DNA from: DATDOY01 sp035293045
GTDB taxonomy: Bacteria; Actinomycetota; Acidimicrobiia; IMCC26256; JACPCJ01
DNA length: 10,505 nt
Reading direction: 5' to 3'
Assembly (NCBI GenBank): GCA_035293045.1
Contig: DATDOY010000053.1
Location: 1 to 10,505, forward strand
Within the stretch, counting starts at the first letter, position 1. Every line of letters begins with the position of its first letter. A program made the position numbers and the translations under genes. Positions 1 to 6,669 of the stretch are shown here, piece by piece. The notes beneath the pieces are model-generated. The model was not told the origin of the DNA, searched no databases, and worked only from the letters and a program-made list of their open reading frames with translations.

Positions 1-1181
1 CCCATGAGGTCGGCGAAGTTCTCGGCATAGAACCGATGCCGGGTGACCTCGTCGATGACAGCGGCCGTGAGGCTGGCTTCAAAGCGGGCGATCGGGTTCC
101 GGCCGCCTTCGACGTGCGGATAGTCGGAGGAGAACAGGCAGACGTCCGGCGACGAGTTGGCGATGATCCAGCCGACGTCCTCCGCGGGATAGGGCGTCAC
201 GCGGACCTGGCGCTTCACGAACTCGCTCGCGCGCAACGACAAATTGCGCAGCCGCTCCTCGTTCTTGTGGAACGCGTCCTGAGCGGAGTCGAGCATGCGC
301 ATCCACCCCGGCAGCCACGACGCTCCCTGCTCGATGACGCCGAACTTCAGGGACGGGAAGCGATCCATGACGCCGTCGATGATCATGGCGGCGAGCGTCT
401 GCATCGGTTGGTAGGGGATGGCCATGTAGTCGACCGAGCGGAAATTCTCCTCGCCGCCGTGGAAGTCGGGGATCGGGGGCAGACCGTTCTCGAAGTAGTT
501 GGGGTCGAGCAGCTCCCCGCCGCCGCCGACATGAAAGATGATCGGAATCCCCGCCTCCGAGGCGCGCGCCCACACCGGGTCGAGTCCGACGTGAGAGGGC
601 GAATGACCCTGCGGGCACGCCGACGCGATCATCAGGGCCTTGCAACCCATGGCGATGGCCTCAGCCGCGAAGGCAGCGGAACGATCGAAATCCGCGAGCG
701 GCAGGTATCCGACCGGGAGCAGCCGCTTGGCATCGACCGAACAGAAGTCGACGACGAAGCGGTTGTGAGCGCGAGCGAGCCCGTAGGCAAAGTCGAGGTC
801 GTCGGAGTTCTCGATGCCGTGCTCCGACTCGAGCAGGTACTTGTTGCCGAAGGTGTTGAAGACGAGTTGGGTCTCGAACCCGAGCAGGTCGAGCGCGTAC
901 GGGCGGTCTTCTTTGATGAACGACCCAGTGGCCTTCCAGTTCTTGCGCAGCATGATTTCGTCGGCGTCGAGGCTTCGGAACTCCGGGTCGGCGTGCTTCG
1001 CTGCGAAGTGCTCGATGAGGTCGTCCTCCCCGGGCGCCGTCGTGGCCGTATAGAGAGGCCGCAGTCGGGAACGGATCTCGGGGTCGGCAAACGGGAACCA
1101 CGAGTCGGGGCCTTCCATCACGTGCGAGTCGGCGTCGTGGACGAGGCGATCGCCCAAGAGCGATGCGGAGTAGGTGGTCAT
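1..1181 (-). CDS. Amidohydrolase family protein (PF04909-like), C-terminus cut by window edge
   Basis: The reverse strand is open from an ATG at 1181 to the window edge, giving 393 codons with no stop. The product resembles amidohydrolase-2 (ACMSD-like) metal-dependent hydrolases or decarboxylases, which fold as TIM barrels. Seen: an N-terminal metal-binding signature HDADSHVME (D16, D18, H20), a central FHVGGGG with H217, and a late SSDYPHVEGG with D353, the usual position of the last metal or catalytic Asp. Family members are mostly 380-420 residues, so probably only a short tail is missing. No signal peptide or membrane segment is visible, so it is probably cytosolic. It is divergent from the thioesterase across 83 bp. 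The substrate cannot be told from sequence; relatives act on aromatic or xenobiotic carboxylates, and many are uncharacterised. The start is supported by the conserved motif lying only 15 residues in, though the Shine-Dalgarno sequence is weak. Confidence 0.88.
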   Translation of the reverse strand, partial: MTTYSASLLGDRLVHDADSHVMEGPDSWFPFADPEIRSRLRPLYTATTAPGEDDLIEHFAAKHADPEFRSLDADEIMLRKNWKATGSFIKEDRPYALDLLGFETQLVFNTFGNKYLLESEHGIENSDDLDFAYGLARAHNRFVVDFCSVDAKRLLPVGYLPLADFDRSAAFAAEAIAMGCKALMIASACPQGHSPSHVGLDPVWARASEAGIPIIFHVGGGGELLDPNYFENGLPPIPDFHGGEENFRSVDYMAIPYQPMQTLAAMIIDGVMDRFPSLKFGVIEQGASWLPGWMRMLDSAQDAFHKNEERLRNLSLRASEFVKRQVRVTPYPAEDVGWIIANSSPDVCLFSSDYPHVEGGRNPIARFEASLTAAVIDEVTRHRFYAENFADLM

Positions 1182-1252
1182 GCGTCCAGTTTGCCGCCGG
1201 GCCTCCCCACGTGCACGGCGACCACGGCGAGACCAGGTCACCCGCGTCCTCA

Positions 1253-1258
1253 TAACCT
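1253..1258 (+). promoter_or_regulatory. Candidate -10 element of a leaderless promoter for the thioesterase gene
   Basis: TAACCT fits the actinobacterial TANNNT -10 pattern and ends 6 nt before the GTG at 1265, so transcription could begin at or next to the start codon. No well-spaced Shine-Dalgarno exists: GAGG at 1261-1264 touches the start codon. Both facts suit a leaderless mRNA. No good -35 is seen. This is inference from spacing. Confidence 0.35.
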
Positions 1259-1264
1259 CCGAGG

Positions 1265-2107
1265 GTGCACCACTACCCACCGCATTTCGAGCTGCCCGCC
1301 GCGGCGTATCTCCTCGACGGGGACGGCGCGTTCGTCTCCACGCAACTCACCGCCGGGCCCTGGGACCCGAACGGACAACACGCCGGCGCGACCGCAGCGC
1401 TGCTGGCGCATTGCATGGAACAGCACGACCTCGCGCCAGGGGTCACCCCGTTTTTGGCGAGGCTCACCGTGGATCTGCTCAGACCAGCGCCCGTCGCCGC
1501 GTTGCATGTCGACGTTCGCACGGTGCGGGCTGGTCGGCGCGCCCATTGGCTCGAGGCAACGCTGCGCGCCGACGGTCCCGACGGTCCCCGCGACGTGGCG
1601 CGCGCCACGGGCTTGCGCGTCGTCGGTGATCCATCGCACCTCGGCGGAGTGTCGCTCCCGAGTTCCCCCGCGTCAGACCGCCCGCCGCCGCCCGAGTCCG
1701 TCGCCCCGGCCGACGGCGGTCACGACGCGCCCTGGCTCATGTTCTGGCACGGCATCGACTTTCGCCCCTTCAAAGGGGAGCGCGACGTGCCCGGGCCGGG
1801 TGGCGTGTGGTTCAACCTTGAGGCGTCCTTGGTCGCCGGCGTCGAGAACACACCCCTCATGCGGACGGTCACCGCGGCCGACTTCGCCCTCGGCATCTCC
1901 AGCGTCCTCCCCTTCGACGCCTTCGCGTATCCCAACGCCGACCTCAGCGTCCACCTTCATCGGTATCCGGCCGGTCCGTGGGTCGCTCTCGACGCGGTTT
2001 CCCATGTCGACCCCGTGAGCGGGACCGCCTCCTCAGAGGCCGCCCTGTGGGACAAGCGCGGCCGCATCGGGCGCGCCGTGCAGAGCCTGGTTGTCAGCGC
2101 ACGCTGA
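1265..2107 (+). CDS. Acyl-CoA thioesterase-like protein, TesB/4HBT_3 double-hotdog fold
   Basis: A 280-residue cytosolic protein of the TesB-like acyl-CoA thioesterase type, expected to hydrolyse acyl-CoA or similar thioesters. Two hotdog halves can be seen. The first (residues about 10-120) carries GPWDPNGQHAGATAALLAH at 31-49, the typical first-helix signature. The second (about 165-280) carries a NTPLMRTVTAADFALGIS block with D206 at the usual catalytic Asp position, then VALDAVSHVDP and a C-terminal GRAVQSLVVSAR block. A Pro/Ser-rich linker at about 125-150 joins them. The GTG start is followed directly by family-like sequence and no better upstream start exists. It may be leaderless. It is divergent from the amidohydrolase, which could hint at a shared catabolic role, but the acyl substrate is unknown. 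Many actinobacterial paralogues are annotated only as thioesterase family protein. Confidence 0.85.
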   Translation: MHHYPPHFELPAAAYLLDGDGAFVSTQLTAGPWDPNGQHAGATAALLAHCMEQHDLAPGVTPFLARLTVDLLRPAPVAALHVDVRTVRAGRRAHWLEATLRADGPDGPRDVARATGLRVVGDPSHLGGVSLPSSPASDRPPPPESVAPADGGHDAPWLMFWHGIDFRPFKGERDVPGPGGVWFNLEASLVAGVENTPLMRTVTAADFALGISSVLPFDAFAYPNADLSVHLHRYPAGPWVALDAVSHVDPVSGTASSEAALWDKRGRIGRAVQSLVVSAR

Positions 2108-2109
2108 TC

Positions 2110-2148
2110 GGCACGCTTGGACCCGCCGCCACGACACACCAGCGTGCC
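2110..2148 (+). terminator. Candidate hairpin terminator after the thioesterase gene
   Basis: A perfect 8-bp inverted repeat, GGCACGCT (2110-2117) and AGCGTGCC (2141-2148), is separated by a 23-nt loop and begins 3 nt after the TGA stop. Only two T residues follow, so it lacks a classic U-tract. Actinobacterial terminators often lack one, but the loop is long, so this is tentative. It could also be an operator for the next gene. Confidence 0.35.
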
Positions 2149-2168
2149 TTCGCCTCGCGCCGTACAGG

Positions 2169-2174
2169 TACAGT
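2169..2174 (+). promoter_or_regulatory. Candidate -10 box for the hybrid histidine kinase gene
   Basis: TACAGT matches TANNNT and lies 22 nt before the GTG at 2197. It overlaps a tandem GTACAG-GTACAG repeat (2162-2173). No clear -35 was found. Weak evidence. Confidence 0.25.
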
Positions 2175-2196
2175 CCGACCGACACGCGGAGGGCAT

Positions 2197-3717
2197 GTGA
2201 ACGCGGACGAGATGTCGCCGAGCGACGCGCACCTGAAGACCCTGATCGAGGCCGCGCCGTTCGCCATCATGGAGATCGCGATCGACGGCACGGTCCTGCT
2301 GTGGAACCGCGCCGCGGAAACCCTCTACGGCTGGTCAGCCGGCGAGATACTCGGGGAGCCCGTCCCGTTTCAGGGCGACGACGTCGAGGAAGACCGCGGA
2401 GCCATCGCCCGCCAGATTCTCGACGGCAACGCGGTCCACGACCTCGTCGTCGAGCGCACCCGGAAGGACGGGGCCAAGATCGTCGTCGCCGGCGCGGCCG
2501 CCCCCGTGAAGAACGCCGCCGGCGAGATCCTCTCGGTCATCGCAATCGGCACCGACGTCACGGCCCAACGCCGAAGCCACGAGGAACTCCTCCAGGCGCA
2601 GCGCATGGAGGCCGTCGGCCGACTCGCCGGGGGCATCGCGCATGACTTCAACAACCTGCTGACCGCCATCCTCGGGAACGTCGAGTTCCTTCTCGAAGAT
2701 GTCGCGGACCCCACGCAGCGGGAGGACCTCAAAGCGATCCGCCGAGCGGCGAGTCGGGGATCCGCGCTCACCGAACAGCTCCTCGCCGTCGGCCGACGCC
2801 AGGTGTTCCATTTCGAAGTCGTGGACGTCAACGAGGTCGCCCTCGCCATGCGGCCCGTGCTCCGCCGCCTTCTGCGCGACGACGTGACGCTGTCGATCCG
2901 CACGGCGCCGGCACCATCCAACGTCAACGCGGACCCGGCGCAGCTCGAGCAGGTGCTCCTCAACCTGGCGGTGAACGCGCGCGATGCGATGCCCCGCGGC
3001 GGCAAGATGTTCATCGACGTCGCCAACGTCGCGCACGACGCCACCCCCGAGGCGCAGTCACGCGGGCTCGAGCCCGGGTCCTACGTGCGAGTCACCGTCC
3101 GGGACACGGGCGAAGGAATGGACGCGGAAACGATGTCGCGCGCCTTCGATCCGTTCTTCACGACCAAGCCTCCGGGCCAGGGCATGGGTCTGGGTCTCGC
3201 CGCCGTCTACGGGATCGTCAACCAGAGCGGTGGCCACATCGGTGTGAGCAGCGACGTGAACCACGGCACGACGTTCGTCATTCACCTTCCACGGGTCGTC
3301 GACGACGCGACATCCTTCGAGCCCAACCAGCCCGATGCCGACGCCCCGGTCACCGAAACACTGCTCCTCGTCGAGGACGACCGGGCCGTCCGCGATGTGT
3401 GTCGGCAGGTCTTGCAGCGAGCCGGCTACAAGGTGCTCGAGGCGTCAGACGGATATGAGGCGCTCGCGGTGGCCCGCGGCATGAACGGCACGCTCCACCT
3501 CCTGGTGTCCGACGTCGTCCTCCCCGGCATGGACGGAATCGAACTCGCCGCCACGCTCGGCGAGGAACGGTCCGGGCTGCGCGTGCTGTTGATCTCCGGA
3601 TATGCGGAGCGACTCGGGGTCGAAGGCCTTCCCGAAACGGTGGAAGTCGATGTCCTCCCCAAGCCGTTCTCGCCCGCCGAGCTCACCCGGCGGGTGCGCG
3701 CCGTCCTGGAACGGTGA
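2197..3717 (+). CDS. Soluble hybrid sensor histidine kinase: PAS-HisKA-HATPase-REC
   Basis: A 506-residue kinase from the chosen start. Residues about 10-125 form a PAS domain (AAPFAIMEIAIDGTVLLWN, then a PAC-like segment ending GTDVTAQ). The dimerisation/phosphoacceptor helix follows with GRLAGGIAHDFNNLL, phosphoacceptor H149. The ATPase domain shows the N-box NLAVNARDAM (N260), G1 DTGEGMD (D303), F-box DPFFTTK and G2 GMGLGLAAVYG. A C-terminal receiver domain has acidic D394/D395, phosphoacceptor D439 in SDVVLPGMDG, and K489 in PKPF. No membrane helix is present, so the signal is probably cytosolic and sensed by the PAS domain, ligand unknown. The frame extends 73 codons upstream into the thioesterase. 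I chose GTG 2197 because GGAGGG (2188-2193) precedes it, though closely (3 nt), and because PAS homology starts just after. ATG 2212 is the alternative. The phosphorelay target is unknown. The response regulator next door is convergent, not co-transcribed. Confidence 0.9.
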   Translation: MNADEMSPSDAHLKTLIEAAPFAIMEIAIDGTVLLWNRAAETLYGWSAGEILGEPVPFQGDDVEEDRGAIARQILDGNAVHDLVVERTRKDGAKIVVAGAAAPVKNAAGEILSVIAIGTDVTAQRRSHEELLQAQRMEAVGRLAGGIAHDFNNLLTAILGNVEFLLEDVADPTQREDLKAIRRAASRGSALTEQLLAVGRRQVFHFEVVDVNEVALAMRPVLRRLLRDDVTLSIRTAPAPSNVNADPAQLEQVLLNLAVNARDAMPRGGKMFIDVANVAHDATPEAQSRGLEPGSYVRVTVRDTGEGMDAETMSRAFDPFFTTKPPGQGMGLGLAAVYGIVNQSGGHIGVSSDVNHGTTFVIHLPRVVDDATSFEPNQPDADAPVTETLLLVEDDRAVRDVCRQVLQRAGYKVLEASDGYEALAVARGMNGTLHLLVSDVVLPGMDGIELAATLGEERSGLRVLLISGYAERLGVEGLPETVEVDVLPKPFSPAELTRRVRAVLER

Positions 3718-3735
3718 GCATCGAGCGCGGACCGG

Positions 3736-4449
3736 CTACGGGTCGAACCGGTAACCGAGGCCGCGGACGGTGACGAGATGACGAGGTCGCGCTGGGTCAG
3801 CTTCGAGCTTCGCTCGGAGTCGGCGGACGTGTTCCGTCACCGTGGCGGCGTCTTGGTACTCGGGCGAGGAATCCCACGCCCACCGCAGTAACTCTTCGCG
3901 AGAGCATGCGCGCCCAGGTCGATCGGTGAGCACCGACAACAGCGCGAATTCCTGCGGCGTGAGCGACACGCGCTCCTTGCGCAACCGAACCTCGTGGGCG
4001 CGCCGGTCGACCTCGATGTCGCCAAACGTCATCAGATCGGGCGACGCCGGAGTGGCGGACCGGCGGAGGACGGCGTGAGCCCGCGCCACGAGCTCCCGCG
4101 GCGAGAACGGCTTGACCACGTAGTCGTCGGCGCCCGAACTGAGGCCGAGCACCCGATCGCCCTCCCCGCCGCGACCGCTCACGATGATCGTTGGCACGTC
4201 CGCGAGATCGCGAAGTTGCGTGAGCACGTCGAGGCCGTCGGCGTCGGGCAGGCGAAGATCGAGGATGACCAGATCGAACTCGGCGTCGGCGACTGCCTGG
4301 CGAGCGGCGGCGGCGTCAGACACGGAATCGACGGCGAAGCCCTCGCGCTCGAGGGCGCGTGAGATGAGCCGCTGCACTGGTTCGTCGTCTTCGACGACGA
4401 GAACCCGCCGCGGCTTGACCGCGGTCTGATGCTCCACCGTCAAGATCAT
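3736..4449 (-). CDS. OmpR/PhoB-family response regulator
   Basis: A 237-residue two-domain transcriptional regulator. The N-terminal receiver (about 14-130) has acidic pocket D21/D22, phosphoacceptor D64 in VILDLRLPDADG, S91 at the switch Ser/Thr position and K113 in VVKPF. The C-terminal winged-helix DNA-binding domain (about 137-237) has SLTPQEFALLSVL, the recognition-helix region TVTEHVRRLRAKL and the final GLGYRFDP hairpin. The frame reaches ATG 4521, but I chose ATG 4449 because GAGGGAG (4457-4451) sits just before it and the receiver starts soon after. ATG 4467 is an alternative. It converges on the hybrid kinase with an 18-bp gap and lies downstream of the reductase on the same strand, 161 bp away. 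It may be an orphan regulator. No kinase is encoded beside it in an operon, so its partner and targets are unknown. Confidence 0.9.
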   Translation of the reverse strand: MILTVEHQTAVKPRRVLVVEDDEPVQRLISRALEREGFAVDSVSDAAAARQAVADAEFDLVILDLRLPDADGLDVLTQLRDLADVPTIIVSGRGGEGDRVLGLSSGADDYVVKPFSPRELVARAHAVLRRSATPASPDLMTFGDIEVDRRAHEVRLRKERVSLTPQEFALLSVLTDRPGRACSREELLRWAWDSSPEYQDAATVTEHVRRLRAKLEADPARPRHLVTVRGLGYRFDP

Positions 4450-4610
4450 CGCTCCCTCGCCATGCATGTTACGGGAGATCCTCAATGGCCGCGACCGACC
4501 CCGATGTCCGCGTCTTGTCACCTCACGGGTAAATCGGTCAACCCCTACTGCGCTGAAGAGCCTGACCCCAAGAATTGGCCGTCATGTCCCATTCCGTTTC
4601 GAGGCCCGGA
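4450..4610. other. Intergenic region upstream of the response regulator
   Basis: A 161-bp gap between two minus-strand genes. On the minus strand TAACAT (4471-4466) is a candidate -10 box about 17 nt before the ATG at 4449, with the Shine-Dalgarno between them. GGTCA (4536-4540) and TGACC (4563-4567) form a short inverted repeat with a 22-nt spacer, and CCAAGAATTGG (4568-4578) is a small palindrome. Either could be an operator. No convincing terminator for the reductase gene and no small ORF worth calling. Confidence 0.3.
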
Positions 4611-5888
4611 TCAGGCGACGTCGCGGGCCGGATCGGGGAACGGCGCCACCATCTTGGCGATCACCCGGTAGACGGCCTCGGCCGGCCCGAGCTCCTCGGA
4701 TCGCAGCAGGTTGGCCATGATCCGCAGCGCCCACTCCATGAGCGAGCGACTGTGCATGCCGACCCGGGTCAGTTCACGCATGAGTGCGGGCCGGCCGATC
4801 ACCTGGGCGAAGAGACGGGCGACACGGAAATACAGCGAGTACTCGCGCTCGAGCCACTCCGAGTAGCCCCGCAGCGGAAGGCCGGTGCCGGTGGTGAGGG
4901 CTTCGTCGAGGAACCCAGCCGCCGACCGCCCGGTTTCGTACGCGTAGTCGATGCCCTCCCCGTTGAACGGGTTGATCGACCCCGCGGCGTCGCCGATCAC
5001 GAGCCAGTTGGGACCCGCCTTGGGCGACACCGAGCCCGCCATGGGCAGCCGGCCTCCGGTCGGCGGGCCCGTCGATGCATCCGCGGTCACCTCCCAATGA
5101 GCCGGAAGCGTCTGGGCGAACTCGTCGATGAGGTGCGAGGTGTTGATGCCCTTCCAGCCCTTGAAGGTCGACAGCAGCCCCACGCCGACGTTGATGGTCC
5201 CGTCGCCGACCGGGAACACCCAGCCATATCCGGGAAGCGACTTCCCCTCTCGGTCGCGCAGATCGAGACAGCTCTCGATCCACGGATCGTCGTGCAGAGG
5301 GCTCTCGTAATAGCCGCGGATCGCCATCCCTTGGGGGTAGGCCTTGTTGCGCGTGGTCCTCAGTTCACGCCCGAAGCGAGACAGCGAGCCGTCGGCGACC
5401 ACGACGTATCGGGCCCGAATCGACGAGGTCGACGACGACCCGTTGTCCGTCGCGGCGACCACGGCGCCCCGAACGAGTCCGTCCTCGACGATCGGCATGC
5501 GGGCCTCGACCCCCTGGACCACATGGGCTCCCGCCTTGACCGCACGATCGGCGACGAGCTGGTCGAGTTCTCGCCGCCGAACGACATAGCCATGGCTCGG
5601 GAAGTCGGGGTGTTCGGGCCAGCGCATCTCGAGCGTGACGCCGTGGGCGAGCGCCCGCAGCCCGTCGTAACGGTGGTAGTCGGTGAGTGCATCCGACAAG
5701 CCCATGTCGTCGAGCTGCTTGACGGCCCTCGGCGTCAGCCCATCGCCGCACGTCTTCTCCCGGGGGAACCGCTTTTTTTCGACGACGACGACGTCCCGCC
5801 CGAGCGACGCGAGCCAGAAGGCGGCGGCCGCGCCGGCCGGGCCTCCGCCCACCACGAGCACCTCACACGACGTTGTTCCCGTCACCAT
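4611..5888 (-). CDS. Geranylgeranyl reductase family FAD oxidoreductase, MenJ-like (menaquinone tailoring)
   Basis: A 425-residue flavoprotein of the geranylgeranyl reductase family, which reduces double bonds of isoprenoid chains using FAD. Seen: dinucleotide-binding VVGGGPAGAAAA at 12-23, FPREKTCGDGLTPRAV at 41-56 with the family Cys C47, LPGYGWVFPVGDGTINVGVG in the middle, and the second FAD motif GDAAGSINPFNGEGIDYAYE with D300. These blocks and the total length resemble, from memory, Mycobacterium tuberculosis Rv0561c (MenJ), which reduces the beta-isoprene unit of menaquinone. Other family members act in archaeal lipid or chlorophyll synthesis, less likely here. It is divergent from a quinol-oxidising cytochrome complex operon, which supports a role in making that complex's substrate. 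The ATG at 5888 lies 9 codons before the FAD motif; its Shine-Dalgarno is weak, and an upstream ATG is out of frame and closed. It is probably a peripheral membrane enzyme. Confidence 0.88.
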   Translation of the reverse strand: MVTGTTSCEVLVVGGGPAGAAAAFWLASLGRDVVVVEKKRFPREKTCGDGLTPRAVKQLDDMGLSDALTDYHRYDGLRALAHGVTLEMRWPEHPDFPSHGYVVRRRELDQLVADRAVKAGAHVVQGVEARMPIVEDGLVRGAVVAATDNGSSSTSSIRARYVVVADGSLSRFGRELRTTRNKAYPQGMAIRGYYESPLHDDPWIESCLDLRDREGKSLPGYGWVFPVGDGTINVGVGLLSTFKGWKGINTSHLIDEFAQTLPAHWEVTADASTGPPTGGRLPMAGSVSPKAGPNWLVIGDAAGSINPFNGEGIDYAYETGRSAAGFLDEALTTGTGLPLRGYSEWLEREYSLYFRVARLFAQVIGRPALMRELTRVGMHSRSLMEWALRIMANLLRSEELGPAEAVYRVIAKMVAPFPDPARDVA

Positions 5889-5937
5889 CGCGGCACCATC
5901 GCCGTCATCTTCGCGGCATCTCGGCCAGGCAGCAGGA

Positions 5938-5953
5938 CCGGCGTGCCCGCCGG
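5938..5953. repeat. GC hairpin in the divergent regulatory region
   Basis: CCGGCG (5938-5943) and CGCCGG (5948-5953) make a perfect 6-bp stem with a TGCC loop. An overlapping GGACC (5935-5939) and GGTCC (5957-5961) pair could form an alternative outer stem. It lies 50-65 nt upstream of the reductase start and could be in its leader RNA or act as an operator. In such GC-rich DNA it may also be chance. Confidence 0.3.
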
Positions 5954-5987
5954 GTGGGTCCGTGGTAGGAAACGAGGGCCGCTCCGA

Positions 5988-6018
5988 CTGACTTCCCCGC
6001 GTGCGTGGGCGGTAGAGT
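5988..6018 (+). promoter_or_regulatory. Candidate promoter of the cytochrome b6c-type operon
   Basis: CTGACT (5988-5993) matches four of six bases of TTGACA. TAGAGT (6013-6018) fits TANNNT, with a 19-bp spacer. The predicted start near 6025 gives a leader of about 35 nt to the GTG at 6061, preceded by a good Shine-Dalgarno (AAGGGAG, 6047-6053). The spacer is longer than ideal. Confidence 0.4.
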
Positions 6019-6021
6019 CTT

Positions 6022-6037
6022 TGTGAGCGGATTCACG
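6022..6037. promoter_or_regulatory. CRP/GlxR-type operator candidate
   Basis: TGTGA-N6-TCACG matches the CRP-family consensus TGTGA-N6-TCACA at nine of ten half-site bases. It overlaps the predicted transcription start, just downstream of the -10 box, a position that would favour repression of the rightward promoter. cAMP-responsive CRP-family regulators in actinobacteria (GlxR, mycobacterial Crp) are known to control respiratory genes. Whether this genome encodes one is not visible here. Confidence 0.45.
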
Positions 6038-6060
6038 AGAGGCACGAAGGGAGCCGTCCG

Positions 6061-6669
6061 GTGCTCGTGGCCAAGGGGATCGTGGGTGCCACCCTAGGAG
6101 GCCTCGCAACCGTGTTCGGCGCCGTCGCCGTGTTCCACGTCATGCTCGGCGATGGCGCCTTCTTCGGTGGCGAGGGCAACGCGACCCGCCGCCTCCTCGT
6201 CGCGATCGCCCTGCAGATCATCGTGATGCTCCTCATCATGATGAAGATCACGCGGCCCGGTTCGCCTCGGCCCCTCACTTGGGTGAGCGCCATGGTCGGC
6301 GCCCTCGCGGTCGGCGGACTCTCGCTGCTGGTCTTCGGCTCGGTGCCCCACGAGATGATCAACTTCTTCGACTCCGAGCTGTCCTGGAACCGCCGCGACC
6401 TCATCTTCATCGGCGAGGGTGGCAACCTGCTCGATGTCTCCGCCCTCCCCTTCAACATCTCCCTGCAGGCCCTGCGCGACGTCATCGTCGCCGGCTTGTA
6501 CACCAACAGCTTCGCCGCCGCCCTCGCCTTCTGGCTCATGTGGCAGCGCCGGTTCGCCCTCGCCGACGAGGCCGACGCCAAGAAGGCGGCCAAGGGCGAG
6601 GATGTGGAACGCGAACTCGTGCCGGGCGGCACGTCGGCCTTCGGGCGTCCCGTGTCGAAGGAGGCCTAG
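6061..6669 (+). CDS. Four-helix membrane protein of unknown function, first gene of the cytochrome operon
   Basis: A 202-residue protein I do not recognise. Four hydrophobic helices are visible at about 5-28, 43-62, 74-95 and 138-161. The longest loop (about 96-137) holds VPHEMINFFDSELSWN and a GEGGNLLDVSALPFNISL stretch, and the C-terminal tail is charged (ADEADAKKAAKGEDVERE). There are no Cys residues and no CXXCH, so it is not a c-type cytochrome. His26 and His97 are the only histidines, too few to claim a b heme. The GTG start at 6061 is preceded by AAGGGAG at 7 nt spacing; the third codon is also GTG. Its stop overlaps the ferredoxin start by one base, so the two are probably translationally coupled. 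Position suggests an accessory or anchoring subunit of the quinol oxidoreductase, or a membrane partner of the ferredoxin. Both are inference. Confidence 0.85.
   Translation: MLVAKGIVGATLGGLATVFGAVAVFHVMLGDGAFFGGEGNATRRLLVAIALQIIVMLLIMMKITRPGSPRPLTWVSAMVGALAVGGLSLLVFGSVPHEMINFFDSELSWNRRDLIFIGEGGNLLDVSALPFNISLQALRDVIVAGLYTNSFAAALAFWLMWQRRFALADEADAKKAAKGEDVERELVPGGTSAFGRPVSKEA

Noticed and set aside
36..2018. 660-codon plus-strand open frame
   Set aside because: It lies antisense to the amidohydrolase and then out of frame over the thioesterase. The translation is Arg/Pro/Val-rich without family motifs, a usual shadow in GC-rich DNA.
1978..2196. Upstream extension of the kinase frame (73 codons)
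   Set aside because: It overlaps the end of the thioesterase gene, is Arg-rich and unlike PAS sequence, and a Shine-Dalgarno sequence supports the GTG at 2197.
3718..3757. Bidirectional terminator between the convergent kinase and regulator
   Set aside because: Only 5-bp ACCGG/CCGGT pairings and a small CGGTAACCG palindrome were found, partly inside the regulator's coding sequence. Too weak to call.
4450..4521. Upstream extension of the response regulator (24 codons)
   Set aside because: The added residues are not receiver-like, and a better Shine-Dalgarno precedes the ATG at 4449.
4575..6026. 483-codon plus-strand open frame opposite the reductase
   Set aside because: It is a mirror of the well-supported MenJ-like gene, with no recognisable domain.
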